64,000 bases of DNA. It comes from Aurantiacibacter zhengii (lineage in GTDB: Bacteria; Pseudomonadota; Alphaproteobacteria; Sphingomonadales; Sphingomonadaceae). Position 1 is the first letter of the stretch; each line of letters starts with the position of its first letter. The stretch is taken from positions 186,001 through 250,000 of the forward strand of contig NZ_QXFL01000005.1 of NCBI RefSeq assembly GCF_003584125.1, read 5' to 3'. Under the pieces are notes generated by a model that saw nothing but the letters and a program-made list of their open reading frames with translations, searched no databases and was not told where the DNA came from. Both the position numbers and the translations under genes were made by a program. Below are positions 11,539 to 23,124 of this stretch, in pieces.

Positions 11539-12591
11539 TTAGCCTTCGTCCTCGAACAGCCCGCCCTGTGCGCCGCGGCCCGATTCGCCCACACCTCTTA
11601 CAGGGGCGGACATTCCCAGGTGCAGCCAGCCGCCATCGTTGAGGCACCGCCCGCGCGCGGTCCGCGCGATCAGGCCGAGCTGGATGAGATAGGGCTCGAT
11701 CACCTCCTCCACCGTGTCGCGCGGTTCGGAGAGGCCCGCTGCCAGCGTTTCGACGCCCACCGGCCCCCCTTTATAGGTGGTGGCGATCATGGTGAGGTAA
11801 CGCCGGTCCATCGCATCGAGGCCGAGATTGTCGATCTCCAGCCGGGTCAGCGCCTCGTCCGCGATCGTGGCGGTGACGGTAGTGGCGCCCTTCACCTGCG
11901 CAAAGTCGCGCACGCGGCGCATCAGGCGCCCGGCCACGCGCGGCGTGCCACGCGAACGCCGCGCAATCTCGCGCGCGCCGGTGGGGTCTATGTCCATACC
12001 CAGCAGGTTGGCGCCGCGCGTGACGACGCGCATCAGTTCGTCCTCGGTATAGAAAACCAGCCGCACGGGAATGCCGAACCGGTCGCGCAAGGGGGTGGTG
12101 AGCAGCCCCTGCCGCGTGGTCGCGCCCACAAGGGTAAAGGGCGGCAGGTCGATCCGCACGCTGCGCGCCGATGGCCCCTCCCCGATGATGATATCGAGCG
12201 CGCGGTCCTCCATCGCCGGGTAGAGCACTTCCTCCACGACGGGATTGAGGCGGTGGATCTCGTCGATGAAGAGCACGTCGTTGGGTTCGAGATTGGTCAG
12301 CAGCGCGGCAAGATCGCCCGCTTTGGCGATCACCGGCCCGCTGGTGGCGCGGAAACCGACGCCCAGTTCTTTGGCGACGATCTGCGCGAGCGTGGTCTTG
12401 CCAAGGCCGGGCGGACCGAAGAACAGCACATGGTCCATCGCCTCGCCCCGGCCCTTCGCCGCCTCGATAAACACGCGCAGGTTATCGCGCGCGGCTTCCT
12501 GCCCGACGAATTCGGTGAGCGATTTCGGGCGCAGCGCGGCGTCCGGGTCTTCCGGCTGGCGATCTGGGGAGTGGATGGGTTGGTCAGTCAC
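11539..12591 (-). CDS. ruvB: Holliday junction branch migration ATPase RuvB
   Basis: Hexameric AAA+ motor that, with RuvA, drives branch migration of Holliday junctions. The 350 residues have an N-terminal RuvB AAA+ domain with Walker [11 protein letters not shown], Walker [10 protein letters not shown] and sensor [18 protein letters not shown], then the winged-helix C-terminal domain ([22 protein letters not shown]). Length is normal. The ATG sits inside the last codons of the small membrane gene before it (overlap of 4 bases), so it is cotranscribed with ruvA through two intervening genes. Confidence 0.97.
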   Translation of the reverse strand: MTDQPIHSPDRQPEDPDAALRPKSLTEFVGQEAARDNLRVFIEAAKGRGEAMDHVLFFGPPGLGKTTLAQIVAKELGVGFRATSGPVIAKAGDLAALLTNLEPNDVLFIDEIHRLNPVVEEVLYPAMEDRALDIIIGEGPSARSVRIDLPPFTLVGATTRQGLLTTPLRDRFGIPVRLVFYTEDELMRVVTRGANLLGMDIDPTGAREIARRSRGTPRVAGRLMRRVRDFAQVKGATTVTATIADEALTRLEIDNLGLDAMDRRYLTMIATTYKGGPVGVETLAAGLSEPRDTVEEVIEPYLIQLGLIARTARGRCLNDGGWLHLGMSAPVRGVGESGRGAQGGLFEDEG

Positions 12592-12815
12592 CAGTCTTTC
12601 TCGTCTTTCTCATCGGTTTCGCAGAAAGCCATTTGAAGAGCACCGCCAACCCAAGCGCCGCCCCTCTCCTCGCATTTAGCCACCTTTTCTTGAAGGCTAT
12701 CCGCACGTTCTTTGAACATCCAAACTATCGCAGCCACTACCAAGAACAGGATTCCCCAAAATTTTAGCGTCGGGTTTAATTTCAGATCGCCTTTTATTCC
12801 CCGGACAAAGATCAT
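12588..12815 (-). CDS. Small single-pass membrane protein, 75 aa
   Basis: Unrecognised protein: a basic start ([14 protein letters not shown]), one membrane helix ([15 protein letters not shown], about residues 20-34), then a hydrophilic, partly charged helix with two cysteines (AKCEERGG and [14 protein letters not shown]) and an acidic end. The Cys spacing could allow a disulfide if this part is periplasmic. It lies between a DsrE-like gene and ruvB and overlaps the ruvB start by 4 bases, so it is probably translated together with ruvB. Its base composition is lower in GC than its neighbours, which may mean weaker constraint or later acquisition. Confidence 0.6.
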   Translation of the reverse strand: MIFVRGIKGDLKLNPTLKFWGILFLVVAAIVWMFKERADSLQEKVAKCEERGGAWVGGALQMAFCETDEKDEKDW

Positions 12816-12825
12816 CCAACACTCA

Positions 12826-13371
12826 TCAAAACGGGTTCACCGTATAACCGCGCTGCTGCAACAGCGCATGTGCAGTCATCGCGGACAGCGCCATTTCCAC
12901 GCCGGGGATTAGGTCTTCGTTCGACACGCCTATCCCTGCCGCGCTCTGGCCGCAGACGATGAAGCGTACGCCCGCATCCAGCATTGCTCTCACGTGGTCG
13001 CCGCCGAGGTTGGCATCGCCTTCCAGATCGCGCGCGGCCCATGCTGCGTCGGTCAGCAAGTCCTGCACCGCGCGGCCGTGGACCACCACCGCCACGTCAA
13101 TCCGTTCAGGGCTCACGCCATTGGCCGTGTGCATGTTGATGAAGCGCGCTGCGCTTTCGAAGCCGCGGTTGAAGCGGCCATCCTCGGCAGCGGCGGCAAC
13201 GTCGAAGCTGTGTCGCAGTGCGAGGTCGGCAGGCAGCGGCTCCGTCTGCTCTACGTTCGCATGAGGGCCGAAGTCCTCGAACACCGGGCCTGTGGTGAAG
13301 GTGGAGGCATCCTGCGCGGTGGCGGGGGCGGCCAGCAATCCGACCGCGAACAGGCAAAGCAATTTCTTCAT
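12826..13371 (-). CDS. DsrE-family periplasmic protein
   Basis: About 181 residues. The ATG used gives MKKLLCLFAVGLLAAPATAQ, a Sec signal peptide; an upstream TTG is less likely. The mature part has the DsrE/DsrF-like fold pattern: NMHTANGVSPERIDVAVVVHG, AVQDLLTDAAW, VRFIVCGQSA with a cysteine at the position often used by this family, and EMALSAMTAHALLQQRGY at the C-terminus. Such proteins take part in sulfur relay or bind ligands; the periplasmic branch has no assigned reaction. It is inserted between ruvA and ruvB in one apparent operon. Confidence 0.75.
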   Translation of the reverse strand: MKKLLCLFAVGLLAAPATAQDASTFTTGPVFEDFGPHANVEQTEPLPADLALRHSFDVAAAAEDGRFNRGFESAARFINMHTANGVSPERIDVAVVVHGRAVQDLLTDAAWAARDLEGDANLGGDHVRAMLDAGVRFIVCGQSAAGIGVSNEDLIPGVEMALSAMTAHALLQQRGYTVNPF

Positions 13372-13382
13372 GACCAAGTCTC

Positions 13383-13982
13383 CTATCCCGCCGCTTTCTT
13401 CAGCGCCACGCGGATGAGGTCGCCTTCCGCCGCGCCCTCACCCAGTTCTTCCTGAGCCCGCGCCACGGCCTGTGCCGCAACGGCAGGCTTGAAGCCGAGG
13501 TTCTGCAAGGCGCTGACCGCATCGGCGCTCGCGCCGCCTGCTGGCATCACCGTCGCGCCGGCCATGCTTCCTCCCGGCAAGGCTCCGGCCTTGTCCTTCA
13601 GTTCATTGACGATGCGTCCCGCCAGTTTCGGCCCCACGCCGTTCGCGCGCGCCACGCTGGCGGCGTCGCCAGCCGCGCAGGCATCGCGCAGTTCGCCTGT
13701 GGAAAGGGCGGAGAGGATCGCCAAGCCGACTTTGGAGCCGACGCCCTGCACGCTCGTCAGCAGGCGGAACCAGTCGCGTTCGCTGCTTTCGGCAAAGCCC
13801 AGCAGGCGCATGTCGTTCTCGCTCACCTGCAAGTCCGTGTGGACGGTGCAGGCATCGCCCACCGTGCCCAGCGCGCTCAGCGTCCGCGCCGAGCAGTGGA
13901 CGAGGTAGCCCACGCCCTGCACATCGACGATGGCCCAGTCCTCGCCGGTTTCGTCCAGACGTCCCGATAGCTTTGCAATCAT
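13383..13982 (-). CDS. ruvA: Holliday junction DNA helicase subunit RuvA
   Basis: Binds the four-way junction and recruits RuvB. The 199 residues start MIAKLSGRLDETGEDW (domain I, OB fold), followed by two helix-hairpin-helix motifs around LTSVQGVGSKVGLAILSAL and ARANGVGPKLAGRIVNEL, and a C-terminal domain III that contacts RuvB (LQNLGFKPAVAAQAVARA). First gene of an apparent ruvA-DsrE-small membrane-ruvB unit; divergent from aroC with a 146-base shared promoter region. ruvC is not visible here. Confidence 0.96.
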   Translation of the reverse strand: MIAKLSGRLDETGEDWAIVDVQGVGYLVHCSARTLSALGTVGDACTVHTDLQVSENDMRLLGFAESSERDWFRLLTSVQGVGSKVGLAILSALSTGELRDACAAGDAASVARANGVGPKLAGRIVNELKDKAGALPGGSMAGATVMPAGGASADAVSALQNLGFKPAVAAQAVARAQEELGEGAAEGDLIRVALKKAAG

Positions 13983-14128
13983 AGAATTCTTGTCACGCTA
14001 CCACTTCGTTGCTTGAGCGCGTGGTTTGGCGGACAGAACGGGAACAGTCCAGTGCCCCCGGCCCATTTCCCCCGTTCGTCTCGGCGCGTCCGTCTCGACA
14101 CCGGAGCAAGTTGCGCTAAGAGGCCGAC

Positions 14129-15199
14129 ATGAGCTGGAACACTTTCGGACGCGTCTTTCGCTTTACCACCTGGGGGGAAAGCCACGGCCCCGCGCTGGGC
14201 GTGGTGGTGGACGGGTGCCCGCCGGGCATCGCCCTGTCGGAGATCGACATCCAGCCGTACCTCGACGCGCGAAAGCCCGGCCAGTCTAAATATACCACCC
14301 AGCGGCGCGAGGCGGACGAGGTTCGCATCCTGTCCGGCGTGTTCGAAGGCAGGACCACGGGAACCCCGATCAGCCTGATGATCGAGAACACCGATCAAAG
14401 GTCGAAGGACTATTCCGAAGTCGCCAAGGCTTACCGCCCCGGCCATGCGGATTACACCTACGATGCGAAATACGGCTTCCGCGACTATCGCGGCGGCGGA
14501 CGTTCCAGCGCGCGGGAAACCGCGGCGCGCGTAGCGGCGGGCGCGATTGCACGGCTTGTCATTCCGGAAGTTTCGATCACCGCCTGGGTCGAGCAGATCG
14601 GCGACGTGGCGCTGGACTACGCGCGGTTCGACAGGGACGCGATCCGCAACAACCCGTTCTTCTGCCCCGACCCCGAAACGGTGACGCGGTGGGAAGATCT
14701 GGTCGACAGCGCCCGCAAGTCCGGATCATCGCTCGGCGCGCTAGTAACGGCGCATGCGGAGGGCGTGCCCGCCGGATGGGGCGCACCGATCTATGCCAAG
14801 CTCGACAGCGAACTCGCTGCCGCGATGATGACGATCAATGCCACCAAGGGGGTGGAAATCGGCGACGGCTTTGCCGCCGTCACCAACACCGGCGAAACCA
14901 ACGCCGATCCGATGCGCCCCGGCGCGGACGGCGGTGTAGAGTTCCAGGCCAACCATGCTGGCGGCATCGCGGGCGGCATCTCTACCGGCCAGCCGGTCAC
15001 CTGCCGCGTGGCGTTCAAGCCGACCAGTTCGATCCTGACGCCGGTGGACACGATCACCAGCGAAGGTGAGGCGACGCAGATCCAGACCAAGGGTCGGCAT
15101 GACCCCTGCGTCGGCATTCGCGGCGTGCCGGTGGTGGAGGCAATGATGGCGCTGGTGCTGGCGGACCAGAAGCTGCTGCACCGCGCCCAGTGCGGGTGA
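14129..15199 (+). CDS. aroC: Chorismate synthase
   Basis: Last step of the shikimate pathway: 5-enolpyruvylshikimate-3-phosphate to chorismate, needing reduced FMN. The 356 residues carry the three family signatures: [18 protein letters not shown] near the start, [18 protein letters not shown] in the middle and [17 protein letters not shown] at the end. AGAGG lies 6 bases before the ATG. The gene is monocistronic or leads into the antiporter 46 bases downstream. Confidence 0.97.
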   Translation: MSWNTFGRVFRFTTWGESHGPALGVVVDGCPPGIALSEIDIQPYLDARKPGQSKYTTQRREADEVRILSGVFEGRTTGTPISLMIENTDQRSKDYSEVAKAYRPGHADYTYDAKYGFRDYRGGGRSSARETAARVAAGAIARLVIPEVSITAWVEQIGDVALDYARFDRDAIRNNPFFCPDPETVTRWEDLVDSARKSGSSLGALVTAHAEGVPAGWGAPIYAKLDSELAAAMMTINATKGVEIGDGFAAVTNTGETNADPMRPGADGGVEFQANHAGGIAGGISTGQPVTCRVAFKPTSSILTPVDTITSEGEATQIQTKGRHDPCVGIRGVPVVEAMMALVLADQKLLHRAQCG

Positions 15200-15245
15200 G
15201 ATAGACTTGGCAAGGCCGTCCGCGCGCCCTACGTCGCGCTGATCC

Positions 15246-16469
15246 ATGCTGCAGGCCCTTTTCCAACCTGAATTTGCCATGCTGCTGACCGGCCTGCTGC
15301 TGGTGCTGACGGTATTTGCAGGCCTGCTGACATCGCGCATCGGGTTTCCCGCCATCGTGGGCTTCCTGGGCCTCGGCATCCTTGCAGGTGTGGAGGGGCC
15401 GGGCGGGATCGTGTTCGACGATTACCTGCTGACGCAGGGTGTAGGCATGGTGTGCCTTGCCTTCATCCTGTTTTCCGGCGGGCTGGATACCAACTGGCGT
15501 GCGGTGCGCCAGATGCTTGGCCCGGCACTGGTGCTGGCCACGGTCGGCGTCGGCATCACTGCGGGCGTGGTGGCGCTGGCGGCGATCTGGCTGCTGAATT
15601 TCGCGCCACTGCAGGCGTTCCTGCTAGGGGCGGTCGTCGCTTCGACTGACGCGGCAGCGGTGTTCTCGGTACTGCGGTCGAGCGACCTTGACCTGCGGGA
15701 CGACGTGCCCGCCCTTCTGGAACTGGAATCGGGCTCCAACGATCCGATGGCGATCTTCCTTGTCACGGCCCTGCTGGCCCTCACCGCCGCCGCCGATCCG
15801 CAGCCGCTGGCGCTGCTTCCCGATTTCGCCCAGCAGATGATCGTGGGGGCGCTTGTCGGTCTCGCAATCGGCTTCCTGCTTCCCGAGATGCTGAAGCGCA
15901 TGGGTCTGAGACAGGGCGGTCTCGCATTCGTGGTGTCCATCGCGGCGGCGTTGCTGGCCTTCGGCGCTGCAAGCCTGCTGGGCGGCAATGGCTTCCTCGC
16001 CGTCTACGTGGCGGGCGTGTTCGCGGGGACGCGGGCCTTTGCGGCAAAGCCCATCGTGCGCACGTTCCAGGATGGGCTCGCGTGGCTGGCGCAGGTGGTG
16101 ATGTTCCTGACGCTGGGGCTCCTCCTCACTCCTTCCAACCTGCTGCCCATCATGGGAGCAGGGCTGGCGGTCACGGTGGTGCTGATCCTCATCGCGCGGC
16201 CGCTGGCAGTGTTCGCCTGCCTGCTCCCCTTCCGCCGGTTCAGCGCGCGCACGATGCTGTTCGTGTCATGGGCCGGATTGCGCGGAGCGGTGCCGATCGT
16301 ACTTGCCATCTTCCCTATCGTGGCGGGCGTGGAAGGGGCCTTCGCGATCTTCAACGTCGTGTTTTTCGTAGTGCTGGTATCCAGCGTTGTGCAGGGTCCG
16401 AGTATAAACCGCGTCGCAAAGTGGCTGCACATCGGAGAGACACCGCAAGGCAGGACCGACCAGCCGTGA
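15246..16469 (+). CDS. Monovalent cation/proton antiporter (CPA1/NhaP-type, no RCK domain)
   Basis: Inner-membrane Na+/H+ or K+/H+ exchanger, 407 residues with about 12-13 helices. The core motif STDAAAVFSVLR followed by ELESGSNDPMAIFLVTALLAL is that of the NhaP2-like group, with the ND pair of the ion site, and SWAGLRGAVPIVLAIFPI is also typical. NhaP2/CvrA proteins are about 570 residues and carry a C-terminal RCK_C regulatory domain. That domain is absent: the protein ends soon after the last helix with a short tail. The ion and its role cannot be read from sequence. Confidence 0.85.
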   Translation: MLQALFQPEFAMLLTGLLLVLTVFAGLLTSRIGFPAIVGFLGLGILAGVEGPGGIVFDDYLLTQGVGMVCLAFILFSGGLDTNWRAVRQMLGPALVLATVGVGITAGVVALAAIWLLNFAPLQAFLLGAVVASTDAAAVFSVLRSSDLDLRDDVPALLELESGSNDPMAIFLVTALLALTAAADPQPLALLPDFAQQMIVGALVGLAIGFLLPEMLKRMGLRQGGLAFVVSIAAALLAFGAASLLGGNGFLAVYVAGVFAGTRAFAAKPIVRTFQDGLAWLAQVVMFLTLGLLLTPSNLLPIMGAGLAVTVVLILIARPLAVFACLLPFRRFSARTMLFVSWAGLRGAVPIVLAIFPIVAGVEGAFAIFNVVFFVVLVSSVVQGPSINRVAKWLHIGETPQGRTDQP

Positions 16470-16517
16470 TGCAAAATTAGCAACACCTGTTGCAGTTTCC
16501 GAAACTTGCGTTCTTGT

Positions 16518-16534
16518 GATCGATTATTCCGATC
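16518..16534. promoter_or_regulatory. Perfect dyad GATCG-N7-CGATC upstream of ahpC
   Basis: A 5-bp inverted repeat with a 7-base spacer, centred about 100 bases before the ahpC ATG. LysR-type peroxide regulators (OxyR) bind partly symmetric motifs spaced by 7 bases, so this is a candidate operator. It does not match the E. coli ATAG/CTAT half-sites, and no oxyR gene is in the window. Confidence 0.3.
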
Positions 16535-16628
16535 TTCGCAATCGCACAAAATCGCTTTTTTGCGCCGCACCAATGCCTATCTGGACCATTGAGTTCACAC
16601 ACGCAAACTAGCGAAAGAGGATTATTCA

Positions 16629-17195
16629 ATGGGTATCATTGGCAGCCAGATCAAACCGTTCAAGGCCACCGCATTCCAGGCCGGCAAGGACTTCTTCGAC
16701 GTTACCGACGAAGACCTGCAGGGCAAGTGGAGCGTGTTCTTCTTCTACCCCGCAGACTTCACCTTCGTCTGCCCGACGGAACTGGAAGACATGGGCGAGA
16801 AGTACGACATGCTCCAGCAGATGGGCGTGGAAGTCTATGCCGTGTCGACCGACACGCATTTCAGCCACAAGGCCTGGCACGACACGTCCGAGAAGATCGG
16901 CAAGCTGAGGTTCCCGTTCCTGGGCGACCAGCTTCACACGCTTTCCAAGAACTTCGACGTTCTGCGTGAGGAAATGGGCCTGGCCGACCGTGCCACCTTC
17001 GTGGTCGATCCCGATGGCGTGATCCAGATCATGGAAATCACCTGCGAGGGCGTTGGCCGCAATGCCAACGAACTGACCCGCAAGATCAAGGCCGCACAGT
17101 ACGTTCGCGAGAACCCCGGCCAGGTCTGCCCGGCCGCGTGGGAAGAAGGCAGCGACACGCTGGCTCCCTCTCTCGATCTCGTCGGCAAGATCTAA
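16629..17195 (+). CDS. ahpC: Alkyl hydroperoxide reductase subunit C (peroxiredoxin)
   Basis: Typical 2-Cys peroxiredoxin of 188 residues that reduces H2O2, organic peroxides and peroxynitrite, recharged by AhpF. The peroxidatic cysteine is in [18 protein letters not shown] (about residue 47) and the resolving cysteine in [11 protein letters not shown] (about 166), as in the decameric AhpC group. The start [11 protein letters not shown] is the standard AhpC N-terminus, with AGAGG upstream. ahpF follows 153 bases later on the same strand. Confidence 0.97.
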   Translation: MGIIGSQIKPFKATAFQAGKDFFDVTDEDLQGKWSVFFFYPADFTFVCPTELEDMGEKYDMLQQMGVEVYAVSTDTHFSHKAWHDTSEKIGKLRFPFLGDQLHTLSKNFDVLREEMGLADRATFVVDPDGVIQIMEITCEGVGRNANELTRKIKAAQYVRENPGQVCPAAWEEGSDTLAPSLDLVGKI

Positions 17196-17208
17196 ACCGC
17201 AAGCCATT

Positions 17209-17238
17209 GCGGGCAGGTCGGTCCCCCCGCCTGCCCGC
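17209..17238 (+). other. Intercistronic hairpin between ahpC and ahpF
   Basis: GCGGGCAGG and CCTGCCCGC form a perfect 9-bp stem with a 12-base loop just after the ahpC stop. There is no T-run, so it is unlikely to be a full terminator. It may stabilise the ahpC 3' end or lower expression of ahpF relative to ahpC, which is often needed because AhpC is the more abundant subunit. Confidence 0.5.
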
Positions 17239-17348
17239 GTCCTTCCCGATGCCTCTGGCTCGGGTCGCGATGAGGCCCGGAGCACTCCCCCCCCTCCCCC
17301 CCGCTCCGGGCCTCCACGTTTTTCCATCCCCACCAGAAGGAGACCACC

Positions 17349-18938
17349 ATGCTCGATGCGACCATGACGCAGCAGCTCAAGGCCTATCTTGAGAACTTGC
17401 GCGAACCCATCGAACTCGTCGCCTCGCTGGGCGATGACGACAAGAGCCGCCAGACCCGCGAGCTGCTGGAAGAGATTTCCGCGCTCAGTGAAAAGGTCTC
17501 GGCGAGCTTCGACGGCGACGACGCCCGCAAGCCCAGCTTCATCATCCGCCGCGCCAGCGATGCCACCAAATGGGTCCGCTTTGCCGGCCTGCCGATGGGG
17601 CACGAATTCACCTCGCTGGTGCTGGCCCTGCTGTGGGCCGGTGGCCACCCGCCCAAGGTGGAACAGGAGGTGATCGACCAGATTGCCGCGCTGGAGGAAG
17701 ATCTCGAATTCGAGATGTATTTCTCCCTCTCCTGCCACAATTGCCCGGACGTGGTGCAGGCGCTCACCCTGATGGCGCTGGTTAACCCGCGGATCACGGC
17801 AACGCTGATCGAAGGCGGCACCTTCAAGGATGAAGTGGACGGCCGCGACGTGATGGCCGTGCCCGCCACTTTCCTGAACGGCGAGCCGTTCTACAACGGC
17901 AAGATGAGCCTGGAAGAAGTGCTGGCCAAGGTCGACACCGGCGCCAGCGACAAGGCCGCGGCCAAGCTTTCTGCCAAGGACCCGTTCGAGGTGCTGGTGG
18001 TGGGCGGCGGCCCCGGCGGCGTGGCGGCATCCATCTACACGGCGCGCAAGGGCTTTCGCACCGGCATCGCGGCCGAACGCTTCGGCGGGCAGTTGAACGA
18101 CACGCTGGGTATCGAGAACCTGCCGGGCACCGAATATACCGAAGGCCCCAAGCTCACCACCAACCTGGAACAGCAGGTAAAGGCGCAGGACGCCATCGAC
18201 CTGATGAACCTTGCCACGGCCAGCAAACTGGTGCCTGCAACCCAGCCGGGCGGCATGCACGAGGTGCACATGGAAAACGGCGCGGTGCTGAAGGCCCGCA
18301 GCCTGATCCTTTCCACGGGTGCTCGCTGGCGCGCGCTCGGCGTGCCGGGTGAACAGGACTATCGCAACAAGGGCGTGGCCTACTGCCCGCACTGCGACGG
18401 TCCGCTGTTCAAGGGCAAAAGCGTTGCGGTGATCGGCGGCGGCAACTCCGGCGTGGAAGCCGCGATCGACCTTGCCGGCATCGTCGGCCATGTCACGCTG
18501 GTGGAATTCGACAAGGAACTGCGCGCCGACAAGGTGCTGCAGGACAAGCTTCGCTCCATGAGCAATGTCGATATCCTGGTGAACGCGCAGACCACCGAAA
18601 TCACTGGCGACGGCAACCGCGTGAACGGCCTTGTCTACAAGGATCGCGCTTCGGGTGACGAACACACCGTCGAACTGGAAGGCGTGTTCGTGCAGATCGG
18701 CCTTGTCCCCAACACCGAGTGGCTCAAGGACAGCGACATCGAATTGTCGAAGCATGGCGAGATCGTGATCGACGGCAAGGGCGCGACCAACCTGCCGGGC
18801 GTATTTGCTGCAGGCGACTGCACCACCGTCCCATACAAGCAGATCGTGGTCGCCATGGGCGCAGGCTCCAAGGCCGCGCTGTCGGCCTTCGACTACCTGA
18901 TCCGCAACGAGGCGGTGGAAGAACTGGTCGCCGCCTGA
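17349..18938 (+). CDS. ahpF: Alkyl hydroperoxide reductase subunit F
   Basis: NADH-dependent flavin disulfide reductase that regenerates AhpC. The 529 residues have the expected order: an N-terminal tandem thioredoxin-like domain with redox CxxC in [11 protein letters not shown], an FAD site ([21 protein letters not shown]), the second CxxC in [13 protein letters not shown], an NADH site ([19 protein letters not shown]) and the C-terminal FAD motif GVFAAGDCT. Start [14 protein letters not shown] has AAGGAGA 9 bases upstream. A strong terminator follows. Confidence 0.96.
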   Translation: MLDATMTQQLKAYLENLREPIELVASLGDDDKSRQTRELLEEISALSEKVSASFDGDDARKPSFIIRRASDATKWVRFAGLPMGHEFTSLVLALLWAGGHPPKVEQEVIDQIAALEEDLEFEMYFSLSCHNCPDVVQALTLMALVNPRITATLIEGGTFKDEVDGRDVMAVPATFLNGEPFYNGKMSLEEVLAKVDTGASDKAAAKLSAKDPFEVLVVGGGPGGVAASIYTARKGFRTGIAAERFGGQLNDTLGIENLPGTEYTEGPKLTTNLEQQVKAQDAIDLMNLATASKLVPATQPGGMHEVHMENGAVLKARSLILSTGARWRALGVPGEQDYRNKGVAYCPHCDGPLFKGKSVAVIGGGNSGVEAAIDLAGIVGHVTLVEFDKELRADKVLQDKLRSMSNVDILVNAQTTEITGDGNRVNGLVYKDRASGDEHTVELEGVFVQIGLVPNTEWLKDSDIELSKHGEIVIDGKGATNLPGVFAAGDCTTVPYKQIVVAMGAGSKAALSAFDYLIRNEAVEELVAA

Positions 18939-18965
18939 TCGACCGATTTTCCGACACGACCCGGA

Positions 18966-19001
18966 CCCGCCGCTGCACCTCCATGCAGCGGCGGGTTCTT
19001 T
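18966..19001 (+). terminator. Rho-independent terminator of ahpCF
   Basis: CCCGCCGCTGCA and TGCAGCGGCGGG form a perfect 12-bp stem with a 6-base loop, followed by TTCTTTCG, right after the ahpF stop. It separates ahpCF from katG. Confidence 0.85.
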
Positions 19002-19048
19002 CGTATCGGCGCGCGAAAAAAACGCCTCGCCTCCTGAACGCATTAGGC

Positions 19049-19074
19049 GATCAATAACTTCCAACTTATCGATT
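19049..19074. promoter_or_regulatory. Imperfect dyad upstream of katG
   Basis: GATCAATAA and TTATCGATT are inverted with 7 of 9 matches around an 8-base spacer, about 75 bases before the katG ATG. It is AT-rich against a GC-rich background and shares ATC/GAT half-sites with the ahpC element. A possible peroxide-regulator site; weak evidence. Confidence 0.25.
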
Positions 19075-19143
19075 GGACGAATTACCGGATCCAGCGCATT
19101 CTCTCATCATTGAAGATTCGACTATCTGCGAGAGGAGAGAATA

Positions 19144-21363
<2,220 letters not shown>

Positions 21364-21390
21364 CACAAGCCCCTCGAGGCTCGCAGGAAA

Positions 21391-21422
21391 GGCCCCCGGC
21401 AGCGATGCCGGGGGCCTTTTTC
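21391..21422 (+). terminator. Rho-independent terminator of katG
   Basis: GGCCCCCGGCA, loop GCGA, TGCCGGGGGCC and then TTTTT. Perfect 11-bp stem with a tetraloop, 28 bases after the katG stop. Confidence 0.9.
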
Positions 21423-21476
21423 GTCCGCAGCGTTTTCCGTCGGTCCGAATTTCAGGGCAACTGCCGGGCTTTGCGT

Positions 21477-21502
21477 GGAACCACGCGCCCTGCCCGCCCG
21501 TA
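21477..21502 (+). promoter_or_regulatory. EcfG-like promoter candidate for katA
   Basis: GGAAC, 17 bases, then CGTA: the same -35 and spacing as the acnA element, with one mismatch to the CGTT -10. It lies about 30 bases before the katA ATG, a suitable leader length. General-stress control of a catalase is common in this group, but the mismatch keeps this tentative. Confidence 0.35.
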
Positions 21503-21532
21503 GCAGAAGGATACCCCCCAAGGAGAATCCCG

Positions 21533-23083
21533 ATGGCCGACCGCAAGAGCGCACTCCCTACGACGACCGACGCCGGCATTGCCGTGCAGAGTGACGAACA
21601 TTCCCTTACCGTCGGCTCGGACGGGCCGATCGTGCTGCACGATCACTACCTGATCGAGCAGATGGCCAACTTCAATCGGGAGCGGATTGCGGAGCGCCAG
21701 CCCCACGCGAAGGGAAGCGGCGCTTTCGGCTATTTCGAAACGACCAAGGACGTCAGCAAATATACCAAGGCCAAGGTTTTCCAGCCCGGCGCGAAGGTGG
21801 ACGTGGCGATGCGATTTTCCACCGTGGCGGGCGAGCGCGGCAGCCCCGATACCTGGCGCGATCCGCGCGGCTTTTCGGTGAAGTTCTACACCGAGGACGG
21901 CAATTTCGACATGGTCGGCAACAACACGCCGATCTTCTTCATCCGCGACCCGCTGAAATTCCAGCACTTCATCCGCAGCCAGAAGCGACGCGCCGACAAC
22001 GGCCTGCGCGATCATGACATGATGTGGGATTTCTGGACTCTCAGCCCTGAAAGCACGCACCAGGTCGCCTACCTGATGGGCGATCGCGGCGTGCCGAAGA
22101 ACTGGCGCGAGATGAACGGCTATTCCAGCCACACCTACATGCTGATCAACGAGGACGGCGAGAAATTCTGGGTGAAGTTCCACTTCCATACCGATGTCGG
22201 CGATGAAAGCGGCAACGCCCATTTCACGCAGGACGAGGCTGTCGAGATGGCCGGCAAGGACAGCGACTATCATCGCCGCGACCTGTTCAACGCCATCCAC
22301 GAAGGCAACCCGCCCAGCTGGACCTTGAAGTGGCAGATTATGCCGTACGAGGATGCGAAGACCTATCGCATCAATCCGTTCGACCTGACGAAGACCTGGC
22401 CGCACGAGGACTATCCGCTGATCGAGGTCGGGAAACTGGTGCTGGACAAGAACCCGGTCGATTGGGATACCCAGATCGAGCAGCTGGCGTTCGAGCCCAA
22501 CAACATGGTGCCCGGCATCGGCCTGTCGCCCGACAAGATGCTGCTGGCGCGCGGCTTTGCCTATGCGGATGCCCACCGCGCACGCTTGGGCGTCAATTAC
22601 AAGCAGATCCCGGTCAATAAGCCGCAGTGCCCGGTGCACAGCTATTCGCGTGCAGGGCATATGCGCACCGAGAACGCGGTCGACCCGGTCTATGCGCCCA
22701 ATTCCTATGGCGGTGCCACCGCCTATCCGGACACCGGCGGCGAGGCCGGCCTGTGGCACGCCGATGGCGACATGGTGCGCCGCGCCTACGAATTGCGCGA
22801 GGACGACGATGACGTGAGCCAGGCCCGGGCCCTGATCCTCGAGGTGTTCGACGATGACGCGCGCGACCGCTTCGTCTCGAACGTTTCCGGCCACTTGGCG
22901 GACGGCGTTTCCGAGCCCGTTCTGCAACGTGCCATCGCCTACTGGCGCGCGGTGGACGATGGCATCGCCGACCGTATCGAGAAGAAGGTACGCGACATGA
23001 TCGGCGGGAAAAGCAAGGCACCCGGCATGGCCAGCGCCGAAAGCATTAGCGGCCCCTCGCGCCTGCGCGAAGCGGCGGAGTAA
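21533..23083 (+). CDS. katA: Monofunctional haem catalase
   Basis: Small-subunit catalase of 516 residues that dismutes H2O2. The distal His lies in [13 protein letters not shown], the distal Asn in [13 protein letters not shown], and the proximal haem Tyr in [14 protein letters not shown]. Core blocks [20 protein letters not shown] and the C-terminal helical domain are complete, so it should be active. AGGAG lies 9 bases before the ATG. It is convergent with the LytTR regulator. Confidence 0.95.
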   Translation: MADRKSALPTTTDAGIAVQSDEHSLTVGSDGPIVLHDHYLIEQMANFNRERIAERQPHAKGSGAFGYFETTKDVSKYTKAKVFQPGAKVDVAMRFSTVAGERGSPDTWRDPRGFSVKFYTEDGNFDMVGNNTPIFFIRDPLKFQHFIRSQKRRADNGLRDHDMMWDFWTLSPESTHQVAYLMGDRGVPKNWREMNGYSSHTYMLINEDGEKFWVKFHFHTDVGDESGNAHFTQDEAVEMAGKDSDYHRRDLFNAIHEGNPPSWTLKWQIMPYEDAKTYRINPFDLTKTWPHEDYPLIEVGKLVLDKNPVDWDTQIEQLAFEPNNMVPGIGLSPDKMLLARGFAYADAHRARLGVNYKQIPVNKPQCPVHSYSRAGHMRTENAVDPVYAPNSYGGATAYPDTGGEAGLWHADGDMVRRAYELREDDDDVSQARALILEVFDDDARDRFVSNVSGHLADGVSEPVLQRAIAYWRAVDDGIADRIEKKVRDMIGGKSKAPGMASAESISGPSRLREAAE

Positions 23084-23093
23084 TCTGCCCGAG

Positions 23094-23124
23094 AGCGCGG
23101 TTGGATCAGATCCAGCCGCGCTCC
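23094..23124. terminator. Long palindrome between katA and the LytTR gene
   Basis: A 15-bp near-perfect inverted repeat (GAGCGCGG...CCGCGCTC, one mismatch) around a single base, spanning the junction of two convergent genes and covering the last codons of the LytTR gene. No T-run. It may stop or pause transcription from both sides. Confidence 0.5.

Noticed and set aside
12588-13371. Toxin-antitoxin pair between ruvA and ruvB
   Set aside because: The proteins have a membrane helix and a secretion signal with a DsrE fold, not toxin or antitoxin features.
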